Origin: Nonlabens xiamenensis
GTDB lineage: Bacteria > Bacteroidota > Bacteroidia > Flavobacteriales > Flavobacteriaceae
Reading direction: 5' to 3'
Assembly (NCBI RefSeq): GCF_003865345.1
Contig: NZ_RMVE01000001.1
Location: 310,001-374,000, forward strand
DNA length: 64,000 bases
This document shows positions 53,774-62,114 of the stretch, piece after piece. Position 1 is the first letter of the stretch, and every line of letters begins with the position of its first letter. The translations under genes were made by a program, and so were the position numbers. The notes under the pieces were generated by a model. The model saw nothing but the letters and a program-made list of their open reading frames with translations. It was not told the DNA's origin and ran no database searches.

Positions 53774-54355
53774 TTATTGCTCTTGGATCACTTTTAATAC
53801 ATCCTGAGCTATGCTGTTAATCATTTGTAACTCACGGCGTATTTGATAGGCAATCCAACCCACCAAAAATACGGCGATAGGGATACTAGAAATCCAGGTG
53901 TACTGAAACCAAAAATCTGACAAATAACGATGCAGCGTGGGGATCAACATCACAAACCCCATCCAGTAGAGGCTGAGCAAAATAGGCGTATACCATTGAT
54001 GGATACGCAACCGGTGTCGGTGATAACTTATCATTTGCTGATGGTGGGCCTCCAGGCTTAGTCCCCATTGGACCTGGGAAAATCTGCGGACTGATCGCCA
54101 TTCCATTAAAATACGTATGGCCAGACATAAAATCATCAGCATCAATCCCAAAATAAAGCTTGGGTGATCTGCATTGAATGTCCACACCAAATAGGCAACC
54201 AAGACGGTCAACGCCACGGCCAATACGATCTGGGTGACACGTTTCTTTTGCATGATATATTGGACGCGGGTCTTCAAAGCACTGGTCGGATCCTGTTCTG
54301 GATGAGAAGCCTCTTGCTGCTGCCAGCTTTGAGATAATTGTTCAAATGTTTTCAT
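53774..54355 (-). CDS. Four-helix membrane protein, likely anti-sigma-type partner
   Basis: 193 residues from ATG 54355. A soluble N-terminus (about 1-45) is followed by two hydrophobic pairs. No HxxxC zinc anti-sigma motif is present. It overlaps the ECF sigma gene by 14 bases and is translationally coupled to it, the usual arrangement of sigma regulators, so an anti-sigma role is inferred. Confidence 0.65.
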   Translation of the reverse strand: MKTFEQLSQSWQQQEASHPEQDPTSALKTRVQYIMQKKRVTQIVLAVALTVLVAYLVWTFNADHPSFILGLMLMILCLAIRILMEWRSVRRFSQVQWGLSLEAHHQQMISYHRHRLRIHQWYTPILLSLYWMGFVMLIPTLHRYLSDFWFQYTWISSIPIAVFLVGWIAYQIRRELQMINSIAQDVLKVIQEQ

Positions 54356-54839
54356 GAGATACACATTTTGTGAGTTGATTTTTAATGCGGTTCAACCTGG
54401 TGCGCAAGGCACCGTGTTGGATACCGATAATTTGAGCAATCTCTGTTTGTGGAACCTGCTCAAGTTCAAGTAATATGATGGTTTTATTCACCGGATTCAA
54501 TTGATCGATACAAGCATACAATTGCCGGAATTGTTCTTCTTTATTATCTGAATCGGCAGTTGATAGCTGATCCAATGCTGTGATCTTGGCTTTTTTAAAC
54601 GCCTTGGCTTTTCTCAATTCCTGCAAACTAGTATTAACGGCAATACGGTAGAGCCAGGTACTGCGTTTTGCCTTGCCGTCAAAACTACCCCAATGCAACC
54701 AGACTTTGATAAAAACTTCCTGTTTCAGGTCATTAGCTAGCGCTGAATTTCCCTTGAGATATCCCAGGCACAATCGATATACCTTCGCCTCGTGCTGACG
54801 GTAAAGTTCTTCGAATTGGCCTTTTTTATGGCTTTTCAT
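54342..54839 (-). CDS. ECF-type RNA polymerase sigma factor
   Basis: 165 residues with sigma-70 region 2 (DLKQEVFIKVWLHWGSF, then STWLYRIAVNTSLQELRK) and region 4 (EIAQIIGIQHGALRTRLNRIK), and no more. It would direct a small regulon. It overlaps the membrane protein gene downstream and the hydrolase gene upstream by four bases. Confidence 0.92.
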   Translation of the reverse strand: MKSHKKGQFEELYRQHEAKVYRLCLGYLKGNSALANDLKQEVFIKVWLHWGSFDGKAKRSTWLYRIAVNTSLQELRKAKAFKKAKITALDQLSTADSDNKEEQFRQLYACIDQLNPVNKTIILLELEQVPQTEIAQIIGIQHGALRTRLNRIKNQLTKCVSHENI

Positions 54840-55672
54840 GGCTTTAAAATAGCAGCTAGTTGGTCATGAAACCAATCTGGAGCGTCAAACATGATAAAAT
54901 GTTTGGAATCCTCCCTAATAATCAAGTCGTAATCCGCAAGACTGGCGTATTGGTTGGTATAGGTTTGCTGGACCAGAGACGTTCCATAGGGCTGCCCAGC
55001 GGCAAGAATGGTCACTGGTAAGTTGATGCGGTCGAGATGGCTGCGCAGGTCCAATTTAAGATAGTCGGTATATCCATGAACATAAGTTTTCCTATCTGAT
55101 GCGAGAATAGACTTTTTGATCAACTCTTGATGTTGTGTATCTGTAGCCAAGCCTTGAGCCATTCCAGCGGCCATTTGGCCAAAAGCAGCCTCCTCCATAT
55201 TCATCATTTGCGTGTTGTAGGGGCTATCATACTGTAGTTGCTCAGGGTCAAAATTAGGAAATATCAAGGCACCGGTAGCTGGAAGTCCATCTACAATGAC
55301 GATTTCACGAATATTCAACTCTGGTTGGGCTGCTAACCAGGTAGCGATGGTTCCTCCCAGACTGTGGCCTATGATTATCCATTCCTTGCTACCCTGCTCA
55401 TAGAGATAATCCTTCAGCGCTTCTAAGACCTGAGGCAGCCAATGACCTTTGAGCGGTGCCAACTCGCCAAAACCGGCATAGTTTACCGTATGCATTTCAT
55501 GGCTATCGCCAAAGTTTTTTACAGTTTCCTCCCAGACCACGTGTGTACTGGCAAACCCAGGTAAAAGAAGTACGGGATCACCCTGGCCAGTAACTTGGGT
55601 AGCTATAGGCTTTTGAGCAGTAAGGGTTAGAACGATGCACAAGCAGGAAATAAGAGTCAATAAAGTTTTCAT
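54836..55672 (-). CDS. Exported alpha/beta hydrolase
   Basis: 278 residues from ATG 55672, with a signal peptide ending LTAQ. The alpha/beta hydrolase nucleophile elbow is GHSLGG, with a later acid and His near DSKHFIMFDAP. It could be an esterase or peptidase; no closer family. It is the first gene of the unit with the sigma factor. Confidence 0.85.
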   Translation of the reverse strand: MKTLLTLISCLCIVLTLTAQKPIATQVTGQGDPVLLLPGFASTHVVWEETVKNFGDSHEMHTVNYAGFGELAPLKGHWLPQVLEALKDYLYEQGSKEWIIIGHSLGGTIATWLAAQPELNIREIVIVDGLPATGALIFPNFDPEQLQYDSPYNTQMMNMEEAAFGQMAAGMAQGLATDTQHQELIKKSILASDRKTYVHGYTDYLKLDLRSHLDRINLPVTILAAGQPYGTSLVQQTYTNQYASLADYDLIIREDSKHFIMFDAPDWFHDQLAAILKP

Positions 55673-55821
55673 GATGTAATGATTTTTGAAAGTGTTGTAC
55701 CCTTTTGATACAAAAACACCCAATTGTTACATCATTAGGATCAAAAAATTTAATCGATCATGAAAAAGGAAAACCTTATAAGAAATTCTCATATGTATGC
55801 TGCATGGATATCCTCTGTACA

Positions 55822-55857
55822 CAAAAAGCCCCTTCCGATAACGAAAGGGGCTTTTAA
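55822..55857 (-). terminator. Terminator of the ATP synthase operon
   Basis: AAAAGCCCCTT (55824-55834) and AAGGGGCTTTT (55845-55855) form a perfect 11-bp stem. It follows atpG on the minus strand. Confidence 0.88.
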
Positions 55858-55878
55858 ATTTTATGAGAAACCTGAAAC

Positions 55879-56754
55879 TTAATTATTCAATGCCTCGGCA
55901 CCACCTACGATCTCCAGGATTTCATTGGTAATAGCTGCCTGACGGGCTTTGTTGTAGGTCAGTTTAAGCTGGTCCCTAAGTTCTGTAGCGTTATCAGTTG
56001 CCTTGTGCATTGCGGTCATACGCGCACCGTGCTCACTGGCCCATGAGTCACGTACACCTTTGTACAATTGCATTTTCAAGGATTTTGGGATCAATTCTTC
56101 AATGATCTCTTCCTTGGAGGGTTCAAAGATGTAATCCAGTTCACGCTGCTTCTCTATGGCGGCCTCATCCTTTTCTACAGGCTTCAACGGAAGAAAATCT
56201 TCAGTTCGCACGATTTGGGTTGCAGCGTTTTTAAAGCTGTTATAGACCAATATGATCTTGTCAAACTCACCGGTAGCAAAAAGCTCCATAAGTTCTTCTG
56301 CAATCACGGCTACATTATCATACGAAATGTCATCAAAAAGATCACTTTTGTTGGACTGTACGCTCCCATCCTTGCTGACAAAATCATTGGCTTTTTTACC
56401 AATGGTCATATAGGATACAGCCACACCTTTTAAGTCTTCCTGATTCAGTCGGATCAACTCCTTGATGATGTTTGAATTAAAGGCACCAGCCAGACCACGA
56501 TTGGAAGTGATGGCCACAACAAGGGCACGTTCCACCTCACGTTGTTCTGCATACTGGCTTCCAGCATCACCTTCCATGGTGGCACTCAGATTTTGCAGGA
56601 TCTCGGTAAGCTTGTCAGAATAAGGACGCATGGCTGTAATGGCATCTTGCGCCTTTTTAAGCTTTGCCGCACTAACCATCTTCATCGCAGAAGTAATCTG
56701 CATGGTAGAAGACACTGATGATATTCTGTTTCTTATTTCTTTTAAATTGGCCAT
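55879..56754 (-). CDS. atpG: ATP synthase gamma subunit
   Basis: 291 residues with the N-terminal ANLKEIRNRISSV and C-terminal RQAAITNEILEIVGGAEAL blocks of the rotary stalk. It couples c-ring rotation to ATP formation. The gap to atpA is 184 bases and holds inverted repeats, in contrast to the tight spacing elsewhere in the operon. Confidence 0.96.
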   Translation of the reverse strand: MANLKEIRNRISSVSSTMQITSAMKMVSAAKLKKAQDAITAMRPYSDKLTEILQNLSATMEGDAGSQYAEQREVERALVVAITSNRGLAGAFNSNIIKELIRLNQEDLKGVAVSYMTIGKKANDFVSKDGSVQSNKSDLFDDISYDNVAVIAEELMELFATGEFDKIILVYNSFKNAATQIVRTEDFLPLKPVEKDEAAIEKQRELDYIFEPSKEEIIEELIPKSLKMQLYKGVRDSWASEHGARMTAMHKATDNATELRDQLKLTYNKARQAAITNEILEIVGGAEALNN

Positions 56755-56766
56755 AATTCAAGTTCA

Positions 56767-56930
56767 GAGTTATGAGTTTAGCTGATCAGAAAACTCAACA
56801 ATCTCACACGCGAATTGAAAATTCTTGATGTGGATCGGACTATTGTGAACAGCCATAGTCAGCTATGTTTTAAAGTTATGACTATGGGTAGGGCTCTCAC
56901 TCTGAACGCTGAACCCATAACTCATAACTC
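56767..56930. repeat. Nested inverted repeats in the atpA-atpG gap
   Basis: Outer pair: GAGTTATGAG (56767-56776) and CTCATAACTC (56921-56930), perfect. Inner pair: CCATAGTCA (56853-56861) and TGACTATGG (56879-56887), perfect. CATAACTCATAACTC on the right shows a tandem doubling. Confidence 0.75.
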
Positions 56931-56938
56931 ATTTTTAA

Positions 56939-58513
56939 TTAATAGCGTGCAGCCAAATCTTTTGCTACCGCAGTCAGGGTATCAGTGACCTCATCGGTCA
57001 ATTTTCCGGCCTTTAGGGTATCCAAAACTCCTCTGTGCTTAGCATTGAGCAATTCCAAATAGTCTTTTTCAAATTCTTTTACCTTTTCTACAGGAACATT
57101 TCTCAATAGGTTTTTGGATCCGGCATAAATAATAGCCACTTGATCTTCTACCGTATATGGATTGTTTTGTGCCTGCTTAAGGATTTCAACGTTACGCTTT
57201 CCTTTCTCGATGATGTTCAAGGTTGCAGCATCCAGGTCAGATCCAAACTTGGCAAAAGCTTCTAGCTCACGGTACTGCGCTTGATCCAGTTTCAAGGTTC
57301 CAGAGACTTTTTTCATGGACTTGATCTGTGCACTACCTCCTACACGGGAAACCGAGATACCTACGTTAATCGCCGGACGTACACCCGAGTTGAACAAGTC
57401 AGACTCCAGGAAAATTTGTCCGTCGGTGATCGAGATCACGTTGGTAGGAATATAGGCAGATACGTCACCCGCCTGGGTTTCAATTATTGGAAGGGCGGTA
57501 AGTGATCCACCTCCTTTTACCAAAGGCTTCAAGCTCTCTGGCAAGTCATTCATATTCTTAGCGATCTCATCATCGGCAATTACCTTGGCCGCACGCTCCA
57601 ACAATCTGGAGTGAAGGAAGAAAACGTCTCCTGGATAAGCTTCACGCCCTGGTGGACGACGCAACAAAAGGGATACCTCACGGTAAGCTACTGCCTGTTT
57701 GGACAAGTCATCATAAACGATCAATGCGGGACGACCAGTATCACGGAAATACTCTCCGATTGCAGCACCAGCAAATGGAGCATAAACCTGCATTGGAGCA
57801 GGATCAGAAGCGTTTGCCGCTACAATAGTGGTATAATCTAGTGCACCAGCTTCTTCAAGAACTTTGGCAATATTAGCGACGGTAGAAGCTTTCTGACCAA
57901 TCGCTACATAGATACAATATACTGGTTCACCAGCGTCATAAAACTCTTTCTGGTTGATGATGGTATCGATACATACAGTAGACTTACCTGTCTGACGGTC
58001 ACCAATCACTAATTCACGCTGACCGCGACCTACTGGAATCATGGCATCGATAGATTTGATACCAGTTTGCATAGGTTCAGTAACCGGCTGACGGAAGATC
58101 ACTCCAGGAGCTTTACGTTCTAATGGCATCTCATACAAATCACCCTCAATCGCACCTTTACCGTCGATAGGCTCTCCCAACGTGTTCACCACACGCCCTA
58201 CAATTCCTTCACCTACTTTTAGGGAAGCAATGCGTTGGGTACGCTTTACCGTATCACCTTCCTTGATGTCTTTGGATGGACCTAAAAGTACCACACCTAC
58301 GTTGTCTTCTTCAAGGTTCAATACGATACCTTCCAGACCACTGTCAAAGGAAACAAGTTCCCCATACTGTGCATTGGAAAGTCCGTAAACACGGGCGATA
58401 CCGTCACCTACCGTTAGTACGGTTCCTACTTCGTCAAGCGATGCAGTAGCATCAAAACCTGATAGTTGTTGCTTAAGTATTGCAGATACTTCTGCTGGAT
58501 TTACTTCTGCCAT
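56939..58513 (-). CDS. atpA: ATP synthase alpha subunit
   Basis: 524 residues, with P-loop GDRQTGKST and the catalytic-site ARG and VGGSAQ blocks. It forms the F1 hexamer with beta. The beta and epsilon genes are not in this window, so they lie elsewhere, as is common in Bacteroidota. Confidence 0.97.
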   Translation of the reverse strand: MAEVNPAEVSAILKQQLSGFDATASLDEVGTVLTVGDGIARVYGLSNAQYGELVSFDSGLEGIVLNLEEDNVGVVLLGPSKDIKEGDTVKRTQRIASLKVGEGIVGRVVNTLGEPIDGKGAIEGDLYEMPLERKAPGVIFRQPVTEPMQTGIKSIDAMIPVGRGQRELVIGDRQTGKSTVCIDTIINQKEFYDAGEPVYCIYVAIGQKASTVANIAKVLEEAGALDYTTIVAANASDPAPMQVYAPFAGAAIGEYFRDTGRPALIVYDDLSKQAVAYREVSLLLRRPPGREAYPGDVFFLHSRLLERAAKVIADDEIAKNMNDLPESLKPLVKGGGSLTALPIIETQAGDVSAYIPTNVISITDGQIFLESDLFNSGVRPAINVGISVSRVGGSAQIKSMKKVSGTLKLDQAQYRELEAFAKFGSDLDAATLNIIEKGKRNVEILKQAQNNPYTVEDQVAIIYAGSKNLLRNVPVEKVKEFEKDYLELLNAKHRGVLDTLKAGKLTDEVTDTLTAVAKDLAARY

Positions 58514-58539
58514 GTTCTTATGTTTATTCTTTGTTGTCT

Positions 58540-58630
58540 CAGGTTCTGAAACCTGCCGACTTGTCTTTTAATTATTGTTGTTTCGCTTTCGCGAAAGCGT
58601 TGACTTCCTACAGATTTTATTTCAATCTGT
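58540..58630. other. Three short palindromes in the atpA-atpH gap
   Basis: The 122-base gap holds CAGGTT/AACCTG (58540-58555), the 14-base palindrome (58585-58598), and ACAGATT/AATCTGT (58610-58630). Confidence 0.7.
58585..58598. repeat. Perfect 14-base palindrome GCTTTCGCGAAAGC
   Basis: Copy 11 of 11 and the only one outside a gene: it lies between atpH and atpA. Confidence 0.97.
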
Positions 58631-58635
58631 AAAGC

Positions 58636-59169
58636 TTAATTGGCAAACGTGCGTTTGAGTTCGCCGAATTTGTTTTGTACACTGGCGTTGATCTCACGAT
58701 CTCCTACCCTCAAGACAAAACCACCGATGATGGAAGGGTCTATTATCTTTTCAAGGCTAACTTCCTTACCAGCCAACTCCTTGGCTTTGGCAAGCACCTT
58801 TTGCTCCAGTTCAGGGGAAATTTCCACTGCTGTTGTAACGGTGGCGATCTCGCGCTGGTTCATTTCCTCAAAAAGGATGATATAACTGGCTGCCACGTCA
58901 GAAAGGATATCGGTACGCTTGTTATCCACCAACAAATCATAAAGGCTCATGCTGATGCCATTGGTAGCTTTAAAGATCTGACGCAGACCGGCACGCTTAT
59001 TTTCTGCATTCACCAGCGGACTGGTCAGAAAGTTGCGCAAGTCCTTATTATTTGAAATGGTAGCAAGAATGCTTTTCATATCCTCATTCACTGCGGCAGC
59101 TTCATTCTTATCCACAGCAAGGGAAAGAATGGCTTTGGCGTAACGGGATGCAGCTCTTGATAATCTCAT
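58636..59169 (-). CDS. atpH: ATP synthase delta subunit
   Basis: 177 residues with the delta/OSCP start SRAASRYAKAIL and end GGFVLRVGDREINASV. It links F1 to the peripheral stalk. It begins five bases after the atpF stop. Confidence 0.95.
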   Translation of the reverse strand: MRLSRAASRYAKAILSLAVDKNEAAAVNEDMKSILATISNNKDLRNFLTSPLVNAENKRAGLRQIFKATNGISMSLYDLLVDNKRTDILSDVAASYIILFEEMNQREIATVTTAVEISPELEQKVLAKAKELAGKEVSLEKIIDPSIIGGFVLRVGDREINASVQNKFGELKRTFAN

Positions 59170-59174
59170 AGTTT

Positions 59175-59669
59175 CTAGATATTGGCTTCCGTGAGCATTT
59201 TATCGATTAGTGCCAGTTGGGCATCTTTTTCAGAAAGCTCCTTCCGGGTCACCTTTTCGGCAATTTCAACAGAAAGTTCTGCCACCTGTGATTTAATATC
59301 GGCAAGTGCAGCTTTCTTTTCGGCTTCAATAGCTTCTTGGGCATTGGCGATGATCTTGTCTGCCTTTTCTTGTGCCTGCTCGGCTGCATCGCTGATCATT
59401 TTTTCCTTGATCTCGCGGGCTTCCTTCAACATCTCATCTCTTTGAGCACGGGCTTCTTGTGCAGCAGCCTCATTAGAGGCTTCCAGCTGGGCCATTTCAA
59501 TTTTGGCATTTTCGGCAGCCTTGAGCGCATCGGCGATCCCTTCTTCACGCTCATTTAAGGCATTGAGAATAGGTTTCCAAGCAAATTTACCCAACAAAAA
59601 GATCAAAATGATCAAAATGACCGCTTGCATTACAAACAAGCCAGGTGAAAAATCTTCCAGTAAATTCAT
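59175..59669 (-). CDS. atpF: ATP synthase subunit b
   Basis: 164 residues: one N-terminal membrane helix (about 10-30) then a long charged coiled coil rich in Ala/Glu/Lys. It forms the peripheral stalk. It lies 86 bases after atpE, with a strong hairpin in the gap. Confidence 0.95.
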   Translation of the reverse strand: MNLLEDFSPGLFVMQAVILIILIFLLGKFAWKPILNALNEREEGIADALKAAENAKIEMAQLEASNEAAAQEARAQRDEMLKEAREIKEKMISDAAEQAQEKADKIIANAQEAIEAEKKAALADIKSQVAELSVEIAEKVTRKELSEKDAQLALIDKMLTEANI

Positions 59670-59705
59670 TTCTTTAGTTTAAAAGCTAATTTTTAATTGT
59701 TAAAA

Positions 59706-59739
59706 ACACCTCCTGCAACCAACCGTTGCAGGATGGTGT
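59706..59739 (-). terminator. Intercistronic hairpin downstream of atpE
   Basis: ACACCTCCTGCAAC pairs with GTTGCAGGATGGTGT with one bulge. On the minus strand the stem is followed by GGTGTTTTTAAC, like a leaky rho-independent terminator. This could hold atpE above atpF in expression. Confidence 0.75.
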
Positions 59740-59755
59740 CTTTGTTTGTTTAGGA

Positions 59756-59953
59756 TTATTGACCTAGGATCAATGCACCAAAAGCAAGTCCTTCAAGAAG
59801 TGCACCGATGATGATCATCGCAGTTTGGATTTTTCCAGCTGCTTCTGGTTGACGAGCGATAGCTTCCATCGCTTTTCCACCAATTTGACCAAGACCGATA
59901 CCACCTCCGATAACGATAAGACCAGCTCCAATTAAATTAAGAGTTCCCTCCAT
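59756..59953 (-). CDS. atpE: ATP synthase subunit c
   Basis: 65 residues, two helices and a polar loop ARQPEAAG. The ion-carrying Glu is E54 in LLEGLAFG. Q23 is present but the following residue after Glu is Gly, so it does not show the full Na-binding set; proton use is more likely. It forms the rotating ring. Confidence 0.96.
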   Translation of the reverse strand: MEGTLNLIGAGLIVIGGGIGLGQIGGKAMEAIARQPEAAGKIQTAMIIIGALLEGLAFGALILGQ

Positions 59954-59970
59954 GATTATTAAATTAAAAA

Positions 59971-61176
59971 TTAAACAAAACGTTCTCTTACCTCATCCAC
60001 ACCTTCTTCTTCAGTACCATGGTGTTCAGCATGGTCATGTTCTGCCACGGCCATTCCAATGAACAGGGCAGAAAGCATAGTGAAGATAAATGCCTGTAGA
60101 AAGGCAACCAATAATTCTATAACTGATATAAATAATGTCAAAAATACCGACAGTCCTGTAGAGCCTACCGCTCCAAACTGTGCTTTAAGGGTAATCATCA
60201 AAGCGATCAAACTCATTACCACAAAGTGACCTGCTGTGATATTAGCAAACAAACGGATCAGCAGAGAGAATGGCTTGGTAAACATACCCAACACCTCGAT
60301 TGGAATCAGGGCGATTTTCATCAAAACGGGCACATCAGGCATCCAGAAGATATGCTTCCAGTAATCCTTGTTTCCACTGAATTGAACGATAAAAAAAGTA
60401 AACAAAGCCAAACATGTGGTAACAGCGATCTGACCGGTAATATTAAAACCTAGTGGGGTTAAGCCCAAAAGATTGGCAATCCAAATCAGAAAAAATACCG
60501 TTAACAGGTAGGGCATATATTTCTTGTGCTTCTCCTCACCGATATTGGGGCGGGCAATTTCATCCCTTACATAGATCACCAATGGCTCCAACACGCGTCC
60601 AAAACCAGTTGGGATTTGTTTCTTTTTGTACTGTTTTGCCAGACCAGCAAATAAGAATACCAATAGTAAACCAATCAACAACAAACCAAAAACAGATTTA
60701 GTAATTGAGAAGTCCAATACCTTATGCGCATTAATTGGATGATGCTCCTCATCAAAGTTGATGCTTTGGGCACCAGCCTCCATCTCATAAATCTTGCTGT
60801 GATATTTTACCAGGGTAGCCTCTCCTTTTTGCACTTGAACTTCGGCAGCATCATCGTGATGAAACTCAGATGACATAAATACCTTTAACCCATCAGTGGT
60901 CCATACAATGACCGGGAGTGGAAAACCAACATGTACTCGTTCGTTGGCATTGTTAGTATAAGAAAACAAGTGAAAATCGTGCACATCTTTTAAATGGTGC
61001 TCGATATAGGACTTTATCTCTGAAGGTGTATTCACTTTTTCCTCCTCTGCATCAGTCACGTGTACTTCATGGTCAGACAGGTGGTCTTCCAAATGGTCAT
61101 CTTGTTGCGCTTGAAGTGTCGAAGAAACTAGTAGAATCAAGCCAAAAAAAGCCGTTGTCAAATACGCTTTAAACAT
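59971..61176 (-). CDS. atpB: ATP synthase subunit a
   Basis: 401 residues from ATG 61176. It has a signal-peptide-like start and a ~130-residue His/Asp-rich extension, typical of Bacteroidota, before the five-helix core. The essential Arg lies in LLIRLFANITAGHF. It begins the atp operon after a -7 box. Confidence 0.94.
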   Translation of the reverse strand: MFKAYLTTAFFGLILLVSSTLQAQQDDHLEDHLSDHEVHVTDAEEEKVNTPSEIKSYIEHHLKDVHDFHLFSYTNNANERVHVGFPLPVIVWTTDGLKVFMSSEFHHDDAAEVQVQKGEATLVKYHSKIYEMEAGAQSINFDEEHHPINAHKVLDFSITKSVFGLLLIGLLLVFLFAGLAKQYKKKQIPTGFGRVLEPLVIYVRDEIARPNIGEEKHKKYMPYLLTVFFLIWIANLLGLTPLGFNITGQIAVTTCLALFTFFIVQFSGNKDYWKHIFWMPDVPVLMKIALIPIEVLGMFTKPFSLLIRLFANITAGHFVVMSLIALMITLKAQFGAVGSTGLSVFLTLFISVIELLVAFLQAFIFTMLSALFIGMAVAEHDHAEHHGTEEEGVDEVRERFV

Positions 61177-61215
61177 GTAAATCACCTTAAAAAGTTAGGT
61201 CTTCTAATTCGGGTG

Positions 61216-61223
61216 CAAATGTA
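61216..61223 (-). promoter_or_regulatory. Putative -7 box (TACATTTG) of the atp operon
   Basis: A full TAnnTTTG match on the minus strand, 40 bases upstream of the atpB start. No TTG at ideal spacing. Confidence 0.5.
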
Positions 61224-61300
61224 TGACAAAAAAACGTGTAAAAAGCAGGCTTTTAAAAGTTAATTTTTTGGCTGTTTTCGAAACAAATTTATATACTCAA

Positions 61301-61666
61301 TTAATTCTTATTGAGCCATTTAATTACGATGGCTGCCTCGGCAAACAAAAAGAGGAAATAAGGAACTAAAAAGCCCAGCAGTTCAGCTTTGCCGAGGCCA
61401 GGGTCTTTATCTATTAATTCAGGAAAAATCAGAACTACCGCCCCAAACTTGACCAATACCAAGGCAAGAAAGGCGTAGCCCAACTTAGATGGCACGTAGA
61501 AATGCACAAATTTAAGGGCTGCTACGGTCAAAAAAGCCGCCACCCCTAAAAAGGAATAGGTCTTTAAATGCGCAATGGCCGGAGTGGGATTGATCTGTCT
61601 ATGGACAAAAAATGCCACCATAGCAATCACCGCTACAGTTATCAAAGTCTTTAGGTAGAATTTCAC
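61301..61666 (-). CDS. DUF6168-like four-helix membrane protein
   Basis: 121 residues from a GTG at 61666; the in-frame ATG further upstream would overlap the bactofilin gene by about 60 bases. There are four hydrophobic helices. It takes the place between bactofilin and atpB held by DUF6168 proteins, and AtpI in other lineages. It likely helps ATP synthase assembly, but this is inference. Confidence 0.65.
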   Translation of the reverse strand: MKFYLKTLITVAVIAMVAFFVHRQINPTPAIAHLKTYSFLGVAAFLTVAALKFVHFYVPSKLGYAFLALVLVKFGAVVLIFPELIDKDPGLGKAELLGFLVPYFLFLFAEAAIVIKWLNKN

Positions 61667-61695
61667 GAGTGGAGGTTGAAGTAGATAAAGAGTAA

Positions 61696-62100
61696 TTAAG
61701 CTTTTGGCTCCTGTTCCTTTTTCTTTTCCGTTTTTGCAGGCTTGGAACCCATCACACAACTTGCGTTAAAGGCAGCGCCTGGCTCAACGGATAATTTTTG
61801 GGTGGTCACTTCCCCATCGATTACAGCAGTAGATTTGAGACTGAGAATACCACCTACCTCTAGGGTGCCAGAAAATGAGCCTTCGATATCAGCATTGGCA
61901 CAAGTGAGTGTTCCATCTACTTTACCATCTTTACCAATCACCACTTTTCCTGGAGTAACCAAGTTGCCATGAATGGTTCCGTCAATCCTGAACCCTCCTT
62001 CGCTTTTAATGTCACCTTCAATAACGGTTCCTTGACCGATTCGATTTTGGGTATTACCAGCCTCCATGGTAGATTTATTATTTTTTTTGTCGTTAAACAT
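61696..62100 (-). CDS. Bactofilin (polymer-forming cytoskeletal protein)
   Basis: 134 residues. The central beta-helix with repeated G-x-I-x-G/V-x-G-x-V turns (QGTVIEGDIKSEGGFRIDG) marks bactofilin; a Lys/Glu-rich tail follows. It makes scaffolds at the membrane. It lies 14 bases after the PorW-like gene. Confidence 0.9.
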   Translation of the reverse strand: MFNDKKNNKSTMEAGNTQNRIGQGTVIEGDIKSEGGFRIDGTIHGNLVTPGKVVIGKDGKVDGTLTCANADIEGSFSGTLEVGGILSLKSTAVIDGEVTTQKLSVEPGAAFNASCVMGSKPAKTEKKKEQEPKA

Positions 62101-62114
62101 GATTTATAGGGGAA

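Noticed and set aside
59756-59953. Sodium-driven ATP synthase
   Set aside because: Q23 and E54 are present but the Ser/Thr after the Glu is Gly, so the Na-binding set is incomplete.
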